DNA of 64,000 bases from Cellulomonas_A sp047229345 (GCF_047229345.1 NZ_JBFTER010000001.1:1-64000); one strand, 5' to 3'. Shown: positions 38,701-47,348, numbered from the stretch's first letter. Made by a program: numbers and translations. Notes: generated by a model not told the origin, from the letters alone.

Positions 38701-39817
38701 GCACGATCGCGCCGGGCGTGACCGCCGCACGCAGGTTCGCGGTCAGCGTCTCCTCGGACAGGTCGTTGCCGTCCCAGTCGGAGATGACGTTGCCCAGGCC
38801 GAGCGGCTGCATGCCGAGCTCCACGGCGACGGCCGGGGTCGCGCCCCAGCTGCCGTTGGGGGCACGGAAGTACGGGACCTCGAGCTCGGGGTCGCCGGCG
38901 GCCTCGCGGATGATCGCGAGGTTCTCCACCAGATCGGCGCGGATCTGCTCGGGCGTCCAGCTGCCCATGTCGGCGTAGGTCGTCGTGTGGTTGCAGACCG
39001 TGTGGCCCTCGTCGACGATCCGGCGCAGCAGCGCGGCGCCGCCCTCGGCCTGGACGTTCTGGCCGATGACGCAGAACGTCGCGGTCAGGTCGTTCTCGGC
39101 GAGGAGGTCGAGCAGGTCGTCGGTCTCGCCGGGGTTGGGGCCGTCGTCGAACGTCAGCGCGGCGACGTTCCCGGTGCCGCGCGCGGTGGTCACGGGCGTG
39201 GGGACGGGGTTGACCGCGCCGCCCGGGACGACGTCCGGGTCCGGCTCGGTGCCGCCGCCGGCCGAGGTGAGCACGAGGTCGTCGACGAGGTAGTCGTAGG
39301 GCGCCGCGAGGTCGCCGGTGCCGAGGTAGACCTGCAGCGCCGCGGGGTCCGCCGCAGCGGGCGCCGTGAACGAGCCCGTCACGGTCGTCCACGCGTCGGC
39401 GGTCATCGTCGTGTTGCCGACCCACGTGTAGTCGGGCTTGACGACGAACCGCACGCCCGCGGAGCCTGCGGTGCCCTCGGCGAGCCGGGCCCGCATCGAG
39501 AACGTGTAGGTGGTGCCGGGCTCGAGCAGCCCGGTGGGGGACTGGATGCCCTCGTAGTCCGCTGCCCGGCCGCTCACGAGGAGCGCCTTGCCGCCGTCGA
39601 CGTCGACGACCGAGAGCGGCGCCGCGCCGCTCTGGGTCCACGGCGCCCAGGTGCCGTCCTCGAAGTCGGTGCCGAGGACGACGACGGGCTCGTCGGCGGC
39701 CGCCGTCAGGTCGGTGGTGGTGGGGGCGGCTGCTGCGCCCGGGGCCACGGCGGCTGCCATGACCACGGCCAGCAGGGCCGCCCCTCGTGCTGTCCAACGC
39801 GCGGGTGAACGCGTCAT
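35747..39817 (-). CDS. secreted modular xylanase/deacetylase (CBM-CE4-CBM-GH10-CBM9)
   Basis: A 1356-residue exoenzyme that should deacetylate and cut xylan. Domains: signal peptide (1-31, AAAA end); CBM4/9/22-type module (~45-185); CE4 NodB deacetylase (~215-405; TFDDGPNP and HTVCNHT); second CBM22-like module (~415-560); GH10 (~575-905; acid/base in VVNEVVSD ~717, nucleophile in VVSELDVT ~837); a degenerate then a full CBM9 (~920-1045, ~1059-1240); an Ig-like module (~1260-1340). The extreme end is Trp-rich (WWWGWWPF). AAAGGGG precedes the ATG. It leads the operon with the intracellular GH10. Confidence 0.94.
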   Translation of the reverse strand: MTRSPARWTARGAALLAVVMAAAVAPGAAAAPTTTDLTAAADEPVVVLGTDFEDGTWAPWTQSGAAPLSVVDVDGGKALLVSGRAADYEGIQSPTGLLEPGTTYTFSMRARLAEGTAGSAGVRFVVKPDYTWVGNTTMTADAWTTVTGSFTAPAAADPAALQVYLGTGDLAAPYDYLVDDLVLTSAGGGTEPDPDVVPGGAVNPVPTPVTTARGTGNVAALTFDDGPNPGETDDLLDLLAENDLTATFCVIGQNVQAEGGAALLRRIVDEGHTVCNHTTTYADMGSWTPEQIRADLVENLAIIREAAGDPELEVPYFRAPNGSWGATPAVAVELGMQPLGLGNVISDWDGNDLSEETLTANLRAAVTPGAIVLVHDGGGDRANGIAAVRTVIGERLAEGWTFTLPTGGAAPTVTSLSSDFEDGLDGWVPRGDADGDPTVELTTTQAHGGTQAALVSGRTSQGDGIGRDVTDLLTAGTTYDISAWVRFGAGAPTDDVWLSLQRTADGATTYDTVAQLTGVTSGAWHEIRATYQMPEAESAFLYLETSYPDGSAADLLVDDVVISAKQPSEVQDLTPLQDTVDFPVGVAIDSRETTGPAAELLLRHFDQITGENHMKPEAWYTDAREFRTHPEATALMGFAQENDVRVYGHTLVWHSQTPAWFFTHEDGTPLTTSEADKQELRDRMRTHIYDVAEALSTGGGYGLFGSETNPVVAFDVVNEVVSDGRSEEDGLRRSEWYRVLGEEFIDLAFQYADEAFNGEFAVQGERPVTLTINDYNTEQAGKQQRLHALVERLLARDVPVDAVGHQFHVSLAMPVQALEDAIVAFDDLGLQQVVSELDVTTGTPVTQANLVEQGYYYRDAFRVFREHAEDLFSVTVWGLTDGRSWRVDSGAPLLFDDGLQAKPAYDGAVDGELPARQRAANAFRGDVAVAAGATGVVEWRQLPLQTVEDVAGFSVRWEADHLSAYARVTDATVDASDAVTFVVGDESYTVGRDGESEVEAVVEAVDGGYAVVAHLPRTSAEGDQVSFDLQVTDGESTAAWNQPGVLGTLTLVEALSTTQVVEAAAAPVIDGQVDAAWASANAVTTDKQIEGEGGATANVRTLWRENTLYVLAEVADPTLDATGSDPWVQDSLEIFLDAGNVKNGPYRYDDTQIRISYLNETSFGTGDEAFQQNRLVSRTSTVEGGYVVEASVSLLEAGGVGTFHGLDFQVNDATAGARTAVRAWADPTGRGYQSTARWGVAELVPAVVVPEPDPSVTADRKVRAGEQLGVTLEGYLPSSTVELVLERRIGRWVVARVDLGDVTVGADGSATTEVRVPRGVLPGKYTLRGTAGEVTADTTVTVQLAKPSWWWGWWPF

Positions 39818-40181
39818 CTATCGCCCCTTTGCGACTGATTCCGGGTGGATGCGCCCTCACCGTAAGCGGTGCGGAGCGCGGCGTACAGAGGTGGAGAACG
39901 ATTTTTGTAAAACGGTATCGACATCCTTACCGAGTGGTCGCGCTCCCGCACCAGCGGGCGCCCGACCACGTGCAGGAGAGGGCCCCGGCGCCCGCCGCGA
40001 GGTCCTGGCGGACCGGCCGGTCGACCGCGGGGCACCGGCCGGGAGACGGCGTATCACCGCACGGTGGCCGGTTTTCCTCCGATGGTGCGACCCCGACAGG
40101 CCGGGGGAGCCGACGCCGCGACGGCGACGCGACGACCAGCCACCGCGACCCGGGTGCGCCGACCCGGACCGGGAGTGCGTC
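39818..40181. promoter_or_regulatory. xylanase upstream region with inverted repeat
   Basis: This 364-bp gap separates the divergent xylanase and nuclease genes. An AT-rich patch (39901-39930) is unusual here and contains TTTACA on the - strand (39911-39906) as a possible -35 for the xylanase. It overlaps an inverted repeat CGGTA-N10-TACCG (39913-39932) that could be a sugar-responsive operator. The remaining ~250 bp toward the nuclease shows no recognisable element. Confidence 0.35.
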
Positions 40182-41165
40182 ATGGCCGAGCTCCGCATCG
40201 CGACCTTCAACGTCGAGAACCTCGACGAGACGCCGCCCGGCGCGCGTCCGTCCCTCGCCGAGCGGGTCCTGCTCATGCGCCCGCAGGTCGCCCGCCTGCG
40301 GGCGGACGTCCTGTGCCTCCAGGAGGTCAACGGCCAGGAGCGCGACGGGCTCCCGCGCGGGCTGCACGCCCTCACCGAGCTGCTCCGCGGCACCCCGCTC
40401 GAGGGCGCCACCATGACGAGCACCCGCACGCAGGGCGGTGAGGTGTTCGACGAGCGGAATCTCGTCGTCGTCAGCCACCTGCCCGTGCTCGCCGTCCAGC
40501 AGCTCCGCAACGACCTCGTCGCGCCGCTCACGTACCGGCGCCTGACGGCCGTGCCGCCCGACGCGGCCGCCGTCGTCGTCGGGATCGAGCGACCGATCCT
40601 GCACGTCGTCCTGCAGCTCCCCGACGGCACGGCCCTGCACGTCGTGGACGTGCACTGGAAGTCCAAGCTCGCGACCGACATCCCGGGGCAGCGCGTCGAC
40701 AGCTTCACGTGGCGCACGGCGGACGGCTGGGCCGAGGGGTCGTTCCTCTCGTCGATGAAGCGCATGGCCCAGGCACTCGAGACGCGCCGGCTCGTCGACC
40801 AGGTCCTCGACGCGGACCCTGCCGCGCGCGTGGTGGTCGCCGGTGACTTCAACGCCGCGCCCGACGAGGTGTCCGTGCTCGCCGTGCGCGGGAACGTCGA
40901 GGACACGGGCAACCCGGACCTGGTGCACCGCGTGCTCGTCCCCGTCGAGAACACGGTCCCCGAGTCCTCTAGGGTCACGCTGTACCACCAGGGCCGGGGG
41001 CAGATGCTCGACCACATGCTCGTGACCCGCAACCTGCTCGCGCACTACCGCGGCACGGAGATCCACAACGAGGTGCTGCACGACGAGTCGGCGGCGTTCG
41101 CCGTCGACCGCAAGTACCCCGAGTCGGATCACGCGCCGGTGGTCGCGACCTTCGACCTCGGGTGA
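40182..41165 (+). CDS. endonuclease/exonuclease/phosphatase family protein
   Basis: A 327-residue EEP-fold Mg-dependent phosphoesterase: FNVENLDE (~8), CLQEVNGQE (~44), HVVDVHWKSKL (~155), VVAGDFNAAPDE (~225), LDHMLV and SDHAPVVATF at the C-terminus. All catalytic positions of the fold are present. The substrate (DNA, RNA or phospholipid headgroup) is not clear. No signal peptide is seen. The ATG start is followed directly by the first motif. Confidence 0.9.
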   Translation: MAELRIATFNVENLDETPPGARPSLAERVLLMRPQVARLRADVLCLQEVNGQERDGLPRGLHALTELLRGTPLEGATMTSTRTQGGEVFDERNLVVVSHLPVLAVQQLRNDLVAPLTYRRLTAVPPDAAAVVVGIERPILHVVLQLPDGTALHVVDVHWKSKLATDIPGQRVDSFTWRTADGWAEGSFLSSMKRMAQALETRRLVDQVLDADPAARVVVAGDFNAAPDEVSVLAVRGNVEDTGNPDLVHRVLVPVENTVPESSRVTLYHQGRGQMLDHMLVTRNLLAHYRGTEIHNEVLHDESAAFAVDRKYPESDHAPVVATFDLG

Positions 41166-41217
41166 GGGTGCGGCACCGCCGTCCGAGGGTGCGCCGCCGC
41201 CGGTGACGACCGAGCGC

Positions 41218-41544
41218 TCAGGTGACGACGGTCGAGCGCGTGGCCCCGCGCCCGGGCTCGAGCCAGGCCGCGATCGTCCGGGCGATCTTGCGGCCGCCGT
41301 GCGCGGACGGCTCGATCGGGTTCGCGAAGTCGGCGTCCTCGGCGCACACCAGCCGGAGGTCCAGCACGGCGACCCCGCGGGCGTAGGCGGCGCGCGTGAG
41401 GACGTCGTTGAACAGCGCGAGGGCGCCGCGCACCACGGCGTGGCTCGGCTCGGTCAGACGCGTGTCGTCGACGCCGTTGTCGAGCACCGAGTCGCCGAGC
41501 AGCACGGCGTCGCCGCCCGGCGTCCGCCCGCGCTCCGGGGTCAC
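41218..41544 (-). pseudogene. SGNH/GDSL hydrolase with internal deletion
   Basis: The 108-residue ORF starts with block I of an SGNH hydrolase (VLLGDSVLDNG) and soon reaches the C-terminal part (ALALFNDVLTRAAYARGVAVLDLRLVC...FANPIEPSAHGGRKIA). Full-length relatives are ~200 residues and carry the Gly and Asn blocks (VSVGGNDA) between these parts. Here ~90-100 residues are missing in frame. Without the oxyanion blocks it is probably inactive. The GTG start overlaps the ligase stop (GTGA), so it may still be translated. Confidence 0.7.
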
Positions 41545-43097
41545 GCGCCGTCCCCGGCCGGACCCGCGAGTGCCCGCACCGTCTCGATGGTGTCCGCGTC
41601 GCCCGCGCCCTTGTCGTCGCGGTAGCGCACCACGCGGGCGAACCGCAGCGCGAGCCCGCCGGGGTAGCGGGTCGAGCGCTGCAGGCCGTCGAACGCGACC
41701 TCGACGACCTGCTCGGGCCGCAGCCGGACGGTCCAGCCGTCGTCCTCGACCGCGAGCTCGCCGAACCGCTGCGTCTGCCACGCGAGCATCTCGTCGGTCA
41801 TGCCCTTGAACGTCTTGCCGAGCATCACGAACCCGCCCGACCCGTCGCGCGCGCCGAGGTGGATGTTCGAGAGCAGCCCGCTGCGCCGGCCCGAGCCGCG
41901 CTCGACCGCGAGCACGACCAGGTCGAGCGTGTGCCGCGGCTTGACCTTGACCCACGCGGACCCGCGCCGGCCCGCCTCGTACGGCGCACCGAGGTCCTTG
42001 ACGATGACGCCCTCCTGCCCGGCGGCGACCCACCCGGTGAACGCCGCCTGCGCGGCGTCCGCGTCCTGCGCGACGACGCGCTCGACCACGTGGGTGCTCG
42101 CGACGGCGTCGAGCACCTCGAGGCGCTCCACGAGCGGAGTGTCGAGCAGGTCGCGGCCGTCGGCGTGCAGGACGTCGAAGAAGAACGGGCGCAGCTCGAC
42201 CTCCGCGGCGAGCTCGGCGTCGCGGGTCGCGCTGCGCGAGGCGGTCTCCTGGAACGGCCGGGGCCGGCCGGCCGCGTCGAGCGCGAGCGCCTCGCCGTCG
42301 AGCACCACGGTGCGCACCGGCAGGGCTCGGACGACCGCGACGACCTCGGGCACGCGCGCGGTGATGTCGTCGAGGCTCCGCGTGAAGACCCGCACGTCGT
42401 CGCCCTCGCGGTGCACCTGGACCCGGATGCCGTCGAGCTTGGCGTCGACCACGACGGGGCGGCCGTCGAAGCCGGCGACCGCCGTCGGCACGTCGGGCGC
42501 CGACGCTGCGAGCATGGGTCGCACAGGGCGCCCGACCGTGAGCCCGAACCCGCCGAGGGCCGCGACGGCCTCCTCGGGCGACGCCGCCCCGAGCGCCGCC
42601 ACCGCGACCGGCTCCGTGCTCCCCGCGAGCATCGCCGCACGCCGGACCGTCTCGGGCGGGACCCCCGCGGCATCGGCGACCGCGTCGAGCAGCAGCGCGT
42701 CGAGCGCTCCCTGCCGCAGGTCGCCCGACACCAGGCCGCGCAGCAGGCGCTGCTCGGGCTTGGTCGCCGCCGCGAACAGCTCAGCGGCGAGCGCGGTGCG
42801 GGCCGTCGTCGAGCCGGGGCCCGAGAGCGCCGCCATCGTCTCGAACGCGGCGTCGACCGCGGTCACCTCGAGGGTCGGCTGCGCGGCGGGCGCGGGCAGC
42901 GAGGCGAGCGAGCGCCACCCGAGCCCGGTGCGCCGCTGGCGCAGCTCCCCGGCGAGGTAGCGCGCGACGACCGGCACCTCCGCGGGTGCCGTCCGCCGCA
43001 GCAGCTCGACGAGCAGCGCGCGCTTCTGCAGGCGTGAACGGGTGGCGGCGAGGGCCGTGGACGTGGCGGCGACGTCGGCGAGCAGCACGCCCGCCAT
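41541..43097 (-). CDS. lig: ATP-dependent DNA ligase
   Basis: A 518-residue ligase that seals nicks in DNA with ATP. An N-terminal helical DNA-binding domain (~1-195) precedes the nucleotidyltransferase domain with the AMP-accepting Lys in DAKLDGIR (K220). Motifs III-V follow (FFFDVLH, EGVIVKDL, WVKVKP), then an OB-fold with MLGKTFKGMTDEMLAWQT. It resembles mycobacterial LigB and comes in addition to the NAD-dependent LigA expected elsewhere. It is divergent from the FucP-like gene. The ATG is preceded by GAGGTG. Confidence 0.93.
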   Translation of the reverse strand: MAGVLLADVAATSTALAATRSRLQKRALLVELLRRTAPAEVPVVARYLAGELRQRRTGLGWRSLASLPAPAAQPTLEVTAVDAAFETMAALSGPGSTTARTALAAELFAAATKPEQRLLRGLVSGDLRQGALDALLLDAVADAAGVPPETVRRAAMLAGSTEPVAVAALGAASPEEAVAALGGFGLTVGRPVRPMLAASAPDVPTAVAGFDGRPVVVDAKLDGIRVQVHREGDDVRVFTRSLDDITARVPEVVAVVRALPVRTVVLDGEALALDAAGRPRPFQETASRSATRDAELAAEVELRPFFFDVLHADGRDLLDTPLVERLEVLDAVASTHVVERVVAQDADAAQAAFTGWVAAGQEGVIVKDLGAPYEAGRRGSAWVKVKPRHTLDLVVLAVERGSGRRSGLLSNIHLGARDGSGGFVMLGKTFKGMTDEMLAWQTQRFGELAVEDDGWTVRLRPEQVVEVAFDGLQRSTRYPGGLALRFARVVRYRDDKGAGDADTIETVRALAGPAGDGA

Positions 43098-43174
43098 CCT
43101 GCACCTCGGGGCGGTCCCGCGCGGCCCGGGGGCTCTCGGGGTCGTGGCCGGTGTCGCTCCGGACGATCCGGGCA

Positions 43175-43180
43175 TATGTT
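43175..43180 (+). promoter_or_regulatory. possible -10 for the FucP-like transporter
   Basis: TATGTT (TAnnnT) lies 42 nt before the GTG at 43223, within the only AT-rich stretch of the ligase-transporter gap. Confidence 0.35.
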
Positions 43181-43222
43181 CGCCTCAGAGCACGATCACG
43201 CCGACGGGGGAGAGTGATCGCC

Positions 43223-44551
43223 GTGGCCACTCCGGCAGCGGTCGAACCGCAGGGGGCCGAGAGCGCGAAGGCGCCGCTCGTCGATCGCCGGCTGCGGGTC
43301 CCGTTCTTCCTCCTGCTGCTGTGCTTCGCCGCGTGGGGAGCCGCGGCGAACCTCACCGACGTGCTCGTCGGGGTGTTCCGCAGCATCTTCGCCATGTCGA
43401 ACTTCCAGGCGTCGCTGGTCCAGTTCGCGTACTACGGCGCGTACTTCCTGCTCGCACTGCCGGCCGCGTTCATCAACCGGCGGTTCGGCTACAAGGCGGG
43501 GGTGCTCACGGGCCTCGGGCTCGCGGCCGTCGGCGGGTTCCTGTTCGTGCCCGCGAGCCAGCTGCTCGTGTACGAGTTCTTCCTGATCGCGCTCTTCGTG
43601 CTGGCCGCCGGGCTGTCGATCCTCGAGACGTCGGCCAACCCCTTCGTCATCGCGATGGGCGCCGAGCGCAGCGCGACGCAGCGGCTCAACCTCGCGCAGG
43701 CGTTCAACCCCGTCGGCGCCAACATCGGGGTCCTGCTCGGGGCGGTACTGATCCTGCCCGCGCTGACCTCCGAGGCCGCCAAGGTCATCATGTCGCCCGA
43801 CGAGATCCGCGAGAGCCAGGAGCAGGACCTCGGGCTGGTGCTCGGTCCCTACGTCGGGATCGCCGCGGTGCTCGTCCTGATCTGGCTGCTCATCGCGTTC
43901 CAGAAGATGAGCGTGCCCGTCGAGGAGGAGTCGGCCGCGCAGCCGCGCACGGGGGTCGGGCGCCGCCTCTGGCGCAACCGCCACTACCGGTTCGGCGTCG
44001 TCGCCCAGTTCTTCAACGTCGCCGCCCAGACGTGCGCGTGGACGTTCACGATCATCTACGCGCAGGACGTCGTCGGCTTCGCGCCGGAGGAGGCCGGGTG
44101 GTTCCTGCAGGCCAGCCTGCTGGTCTTCCTCGTCTCACGGTTCGTCATGGTCTACCTGCTCGGGATCTTCCGGCCCGCGATGCTGCTGCTGGTCATGGCC
44201 GTGTTCGGCGTCGTGTGCTGCCTCGTCTCGGTCTTCGTGCTCAACATCGTGGGCCTGATCGCCGTGGTGGCGATCTCGGCCGCGCTCTCGCTGATGTTCC
44301 CGACGATCTACGGGGTCGCGCTGCGCGGGCTCGGCGACGACGCCAAGTTCGGCGCCGCGGGCCTCGTCATGGCGATCCTCGGCGGCGCGCTGCTCCCCAT
44401 GGTGCAGGGCGCGGTCATGGACGCCTCGGGCCGCACCTCGCTCGGCTTCATCGTCCCGGCGGCATGCCTCGCGGTCGTCGCCGCGTACGCGCTGTTCGAC
44501 CTGCGCACGACCCGCAGCGAGGACGCGCACCAGCTCGCACCCGCGCTCTAG
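43223..44551 (+). CDS. MFS sugar permease, FucP family
   Basis: A 442-residue, 12-helix major facilitator. It resembles L-fucose:H+ symporters in WGAAANLTDVLVGVFRSIF, the YYGAYFLLALPAA helix, the long NPFVIAMG...LNLAQAFNPVGANIG segment and the helix 7 AQTCAWTFTIIYAQ. The GTG at 43223 is preferred to the one at 43214 because GGGGGAG lies ~10 nt upstream of it. It is followed 14 bp later by a sugar-binding lipoprotein, so the pair is an operon. The exact sugar is not certain. Confidence 0.9.
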   Translation: MATPAAVEPQGAESAKAPLVDRRLRVPFFLLLLCFAAWGAAANLTDVLVGVFRSIFAMSNFQASLVQFAYYGAYFLLALPAAFINRRFGYKAGVLTGLGLAAVGGFLFVPASQLLVYEFFLIALFVLAAGLSILETSANPFVIAMGAERSATQRLNLAQAFNPVGANIGVLLGAVLILPALTSEAAKVIMSPDEIRESQEQDLGLVLGPYVGIAAVLVLIWLLIAFQKMSVPVEEESAAQPRTGVGRRLWRNRHYRFGVVAQFFNVAAQTCAWTFTIIYAQDVVGFAPEEAGWFLQASLLVFLVSRFVMVYLLGIFRPAMLLLVMAVFGVVCCLVSVFVLNIVGLIAVVAISAALSLMFPTIYGVALRGLGDDAKFGAAGLVMAILGGALLPMVQGAVMDASGRTSLGFIVPAACLAVVAAYALFDLRTTRSEDAHQLAPAL

Positions 44552-44565
44552 ACCGAGGAGAGACC

Positions 44566-45594
44566 ATGCGCACGCGACGTCGGCCCCGTCCGCACCCGCA
44601 GCCGCGCTGGTCGCGCCCGCTCGCGCTCGGGGCGGCGTGCGCGCTCGTCGCCGCGCTCGGGGCCTGCAGCGGCGAGGAGCAGGAGGACGTCACGGTCGGG
44701 CTGATCACGAAGCAGGAGACCAACCCGTACTGGGTCGCGATGAAGAACGACGCGCTCGACGCCGCCGACGACCACGACGTCGACCTCGTGACGGCGACCG
44801 GCTCGTCGGACGTCGACGTGGAGTCGCAGGTCGAGGCCATCCGCCGGATGACGGCCGACGGCGTCGACGGGATCCTCGTCGCGCCGACCGACTCGGAGGC
44901 CGTGGTCCCGGCGATCGAGGAGGCGCGGGACGCGGGCGTGATCGTCATCGCGGTCGACACCCCGACCGACCCCACGAGCGCGGTCGACGCCGTGTTCGCG
45001 ACGGACAACGAGCGCGCGGGTGCGCTCGTCGGCGGGTACGCGCGCGAGAAGGTCGCCCAGCTCGGCATCGAGCCGCGGGTCGCGCTGCTCGACCTCGCGC
45101 CCGGGATCGCGTCGGGCGAGCTCCGGCGCGAGGGCTTCCTCGCGGGCTTCGGGATCGAGGAGGGCGACCCGGTGATCTCCGGGTCCGTCGACACGGAGGG
45201 CGACGAGGACCTCGCGCGGGTCGCGATGCGGGAGCTGCTCGCCGAGGACCCCGGGATCAACGTGGTCTACACGGTCAACGAGCCCGCGGCCCTCGGGGCG
45301 ATCGCGGTGATGCGGGACGCCGGGATCGACATGGCCGAGGCGGTCGTCGTGTCGATCGACGGCGGGTGCGCCGCGATGAAGAGCGCCGTGCGCCCGGGGG
45401 ACCTCGACGCCACCGCGCAGCAGTACCCCGAGAACATGGCCGCGCAGGGTGTCCGGCAGATCGCCGAGGCGGTGCGCGGCGGTGACCGACCGAGCGGGTA
45501 CCTCGACACCGGCGTCACGCTGGTCACGCGCTACCCGGTGCCCGGGGTCGGCTCGGAGAACGTGCCGTTCGGCGTGCGGAACTGCTGGGGCTGA
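44566..45594 (+). CDS. sugar-binding lipoprotein (ABC-type, RbsB family), orphan
   Basis: A 342-residue type 1 periplasmic binding protein. The signal ends in LGAC (lipobox ~34), then DVTVGLITKQETNPYWVAMKNDALDAA, the IDGILVAPTDSEAV core, and INVVYTVNEPAALGAI. GAGGAGAG precedes the ATG. No ABC ATPase or permease follows; the only transporter nearby is the MFS protein upstream. It could load a distant ABC transporter, act as a sensor, or feed the MFS permease (inference). Confidence 0.9.
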   Translation: MRTRRRPRPHPQPRWSRPLALGAACALVAALGACSGEEQEDVTVGLITKQETNPYWVAMKNDALDAADDHDVDLVTATGSSDVDVESQVEAIRRMTADGVDGILVAPTDSEAVVPAIEEARDAGVIVIAVDTPTDPTSAVDAVFATDNERAGALVGGYAREKVAQLGIEPRVALLDLAPGIASGELRREGFLAGFGIEEGDPVISGSVDTEGDEDLARVAMRELLAEDPGINVVYTVNEPAALGAIAVMRDAGIDMAEAVVVSIDGGCAAMKSAVRPGDLDATAQQYPENMAAQGVRQIAEAVRGGDRPSGYLDTGVTLVTRYPVPGVGSENVPFGVRNCWG

Positions 45595-45766
45595 CGACGG
45601 TCCGGACCGCGCCGGGCGGGACGCACCGGTCTGCGCCGAGGCTGGACGCCGGGCCCGCGCCCGGCACAGTGCTCGGCCCGGCGTGCTGCGCGTCGTCGTC
45701 GTAGCGTGGTGGCACGGCCGTGCGCGGCCGGCGCGACGACGACCGACGGCCCGCACGGGGGTGGCG

Positions 45767-46639
45767 ATGCAGGACCAGGACCCGCACCGGCGCGCCGTGC
45801 AGTACCGGCTCGACCGGCTCGCCGAGCAGGACCGCCAGGACGCCGACTCCGGCGCCGCGCAGGACGCGGGGGAGTCGTCGGCGTCGCCCGCGACCGGCCG
45901 CGCTGAGGACCGGCCGGCGGCGCCGAGGCCACCGAGCATGGCGGCGCGCGGCTCGTTCGCCGACGAGCTCGTGCGGCAGGCGATGGCCCGCGGTGAGTTC
46001 GACGACCTGCCCCTCACCGGCAAGCCGATCCCCGGGCTCACGGGCCGGCACGACCCGGACTGGTGGCTCAAGGCGCTGATCGAGCGCGAGCAGATCACCG
46101 GCGTCCTGCCCGAGGCGCTCCAGCTCCGCAAGGACGACGCGGCGCTCGACGGGCGCCTCGACCAGGAACGGACCGAGGAGCGCGTGCGCGAGCTCGTCGA
46201 GGAGCTCAACGCCCGGGTCGTCGCCGCCCGGCGTCAGCTCCTCGGCGGGCCGCCGGTCGTGACGCCGGTGCGCGACGTCGAGACCGAGGTCGCGCGCTGG
46301 CACGAGCGCCGTCGCGTGCGCCGGGCCGAGGCGGCGCAGCGGGAGCGCGAGGAGTCCGCGGCTGCGGCTGCCGAGCACCGCGCCGCCGCCGAGCACCGCG
46401 CCGCAGCCCGGTCCCGGTCGGGCGTCCTCGCGCTGCTGCGCGGCCGGTCACGCGCGCAGGGAGGCACCGGGGACACCGGCTCGCCGGGGCGGGGCTCGGC
46501 GGGTGAGTCCGCGGCGGGTGACGGCCCGACGGGGCGCCGCGCGCCGGGTGAGCGCACGACGGACGGCTGCTCCGCGGACCGCGGCTCGCGGGCTCCGAGC
46601 GCGCCGGGTGGAGCCGCGACGGACGGGGGAGGTGCGTGA
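45767..46639 (+). CDS. DUF1992 (DnaJ-C28-type domain) protein
   Basis: A 290-residue protein. The DUF1992 core is FADELVRQAMARGEFDDLPLTGKPIPG (~62-90) followed by DPDWWLKALIEREQITG. A charged helical stretch (~125-230) and a low-complexity Gly/Arg/Ser tail (~235-290) complete it. The family is of unknown function. The ATG at 45767 is chosen; a GTG two codons earlier is possible. It overlaps the next gene by GTGA. Confidence 0.85.
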   Translation: MQDQDPHRRAVQYRLDRLAEQDRQDADSGAAQDAGESSASPATGRAEDRPAAPRPPSMAARGSFADELVRQAMARGEFDDLPLTGKPIPGLTGRHDPDWWLKALIEREQITGVLPEALQLRKDDAALDGRLDQERTEERVRELVEELNARVVAARRQLLGGPPVVTPVRDVETEVARWHERRRVRRAEAAQREREESAAAAAEHRAAAEHRAAARSRSGVLALLRGRSRAQGGTGDTGSPGRGSAGESAAGDGPTGRRAPGERTTDGCSADRGSRAPSAPGGAATDGGGA

Positions 46640-47214
46640 CGGCGTACTCGGGCGGCCCCACGGCGCGCGCCCCGGGAGCTGCTCCGCCGGGCGACCTGCT
46701 GCGCGACGGCGGCTCGGCCGGGGAGCTCCTCGCGCTGTTCGACGGGCTGGCCGCGGTGGACGTGACCGACCTCGTCGGCGCGTGGCTCGGCGCCGGGGTC
46801 CCGACCGGGCACCCGTTCGACGGGCTGCTCGAGCGGCTCGGCTGGCACGGCAAGCGGTTCGCGGGGACCGAGGACGGGTTCCCGCTCGTGTTCCGGGGCG
46901 CGGGGGGCGCGCTGTGCTCGGTCGACCCCGGCCGGCTCCCGCTGGCGCTGCTCGTCCGCCGACCCGGCCTGGCGCGCCTCCCGCTCGTCGACCGGCTGTT
47001 CCGGGGGGTCCTCCCGCTGCTCGCCACCCGCGCGCCGCGCTCGCGCCTGCGCACCGTCGAGCACCGGGGGGTGCGCACCGCCGCGATGGTCTACGACTCC
47101 GTGCCGGTCATCGACGTGTTCCGCCGGGTCGACGACCGGACGCTGCTCGGCGTCATGGACCTGCGCGGCATGCCCGAGCCGTTCTTCTTCCTGCTGCGCC
47201 GCGCGCCCGCGTAA
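46636..47214 (+). CDS. GXWXG and DUF4334 domain protein
   Basis: A 192-residue protein with the GXWXG signature (LVGAWLGAGVPTGHPFDGLLERLGWHGKRF, ~50-80) and a C-terminal DUF4334 (VEHRGVRTAAMVYDSVPVIDVFRRVDDRTLLGVMD). The pair of domains is widespread in actinobacteria, with a suspected lipid- or ligand-binding role that is not proven. It is coupled to DUF1992 by a 4-bp overlap. Confidence 0.88.
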   Translation: MTAYSGGPTARAPGAAPPGDLLRDGGSAGELLALFDGLAAVDVTDLVGAWLGAGVPTGHPFDGLLERLGWHGKRFAGTEDGFPLVFRGAGGALCSVDPGRLPLALLVRRPGLARLPLVDRLFRGVLPLLATRAPRSRLRTVEHRGVRTAAMVYDSVPVIDVFRRVDDRTLLGVMDLRGMPEPFFFLLRRAPA

Positions 47215-47348
47215 AACCCGTGCGTGGGTTCCGGGCGTCGTGGCAGGCTCCCGTCCGCGGTCGGCACGAGCCCCTCTCCGGGCCCCGCTCGCCGCGACGA
47301 GGAACGGCACCGACCGCCCGACCGGCCACCACGCACGAGGAGCACACG

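Noticed and set aside
39913..39932. CelR-type operator upstream of the xylanase
   Set aside because: The sequence does not match the TGGGAGCGCTCCCA pattern; only a 5-bp-arm inverted repeat remains, so no named regulator is claimed.
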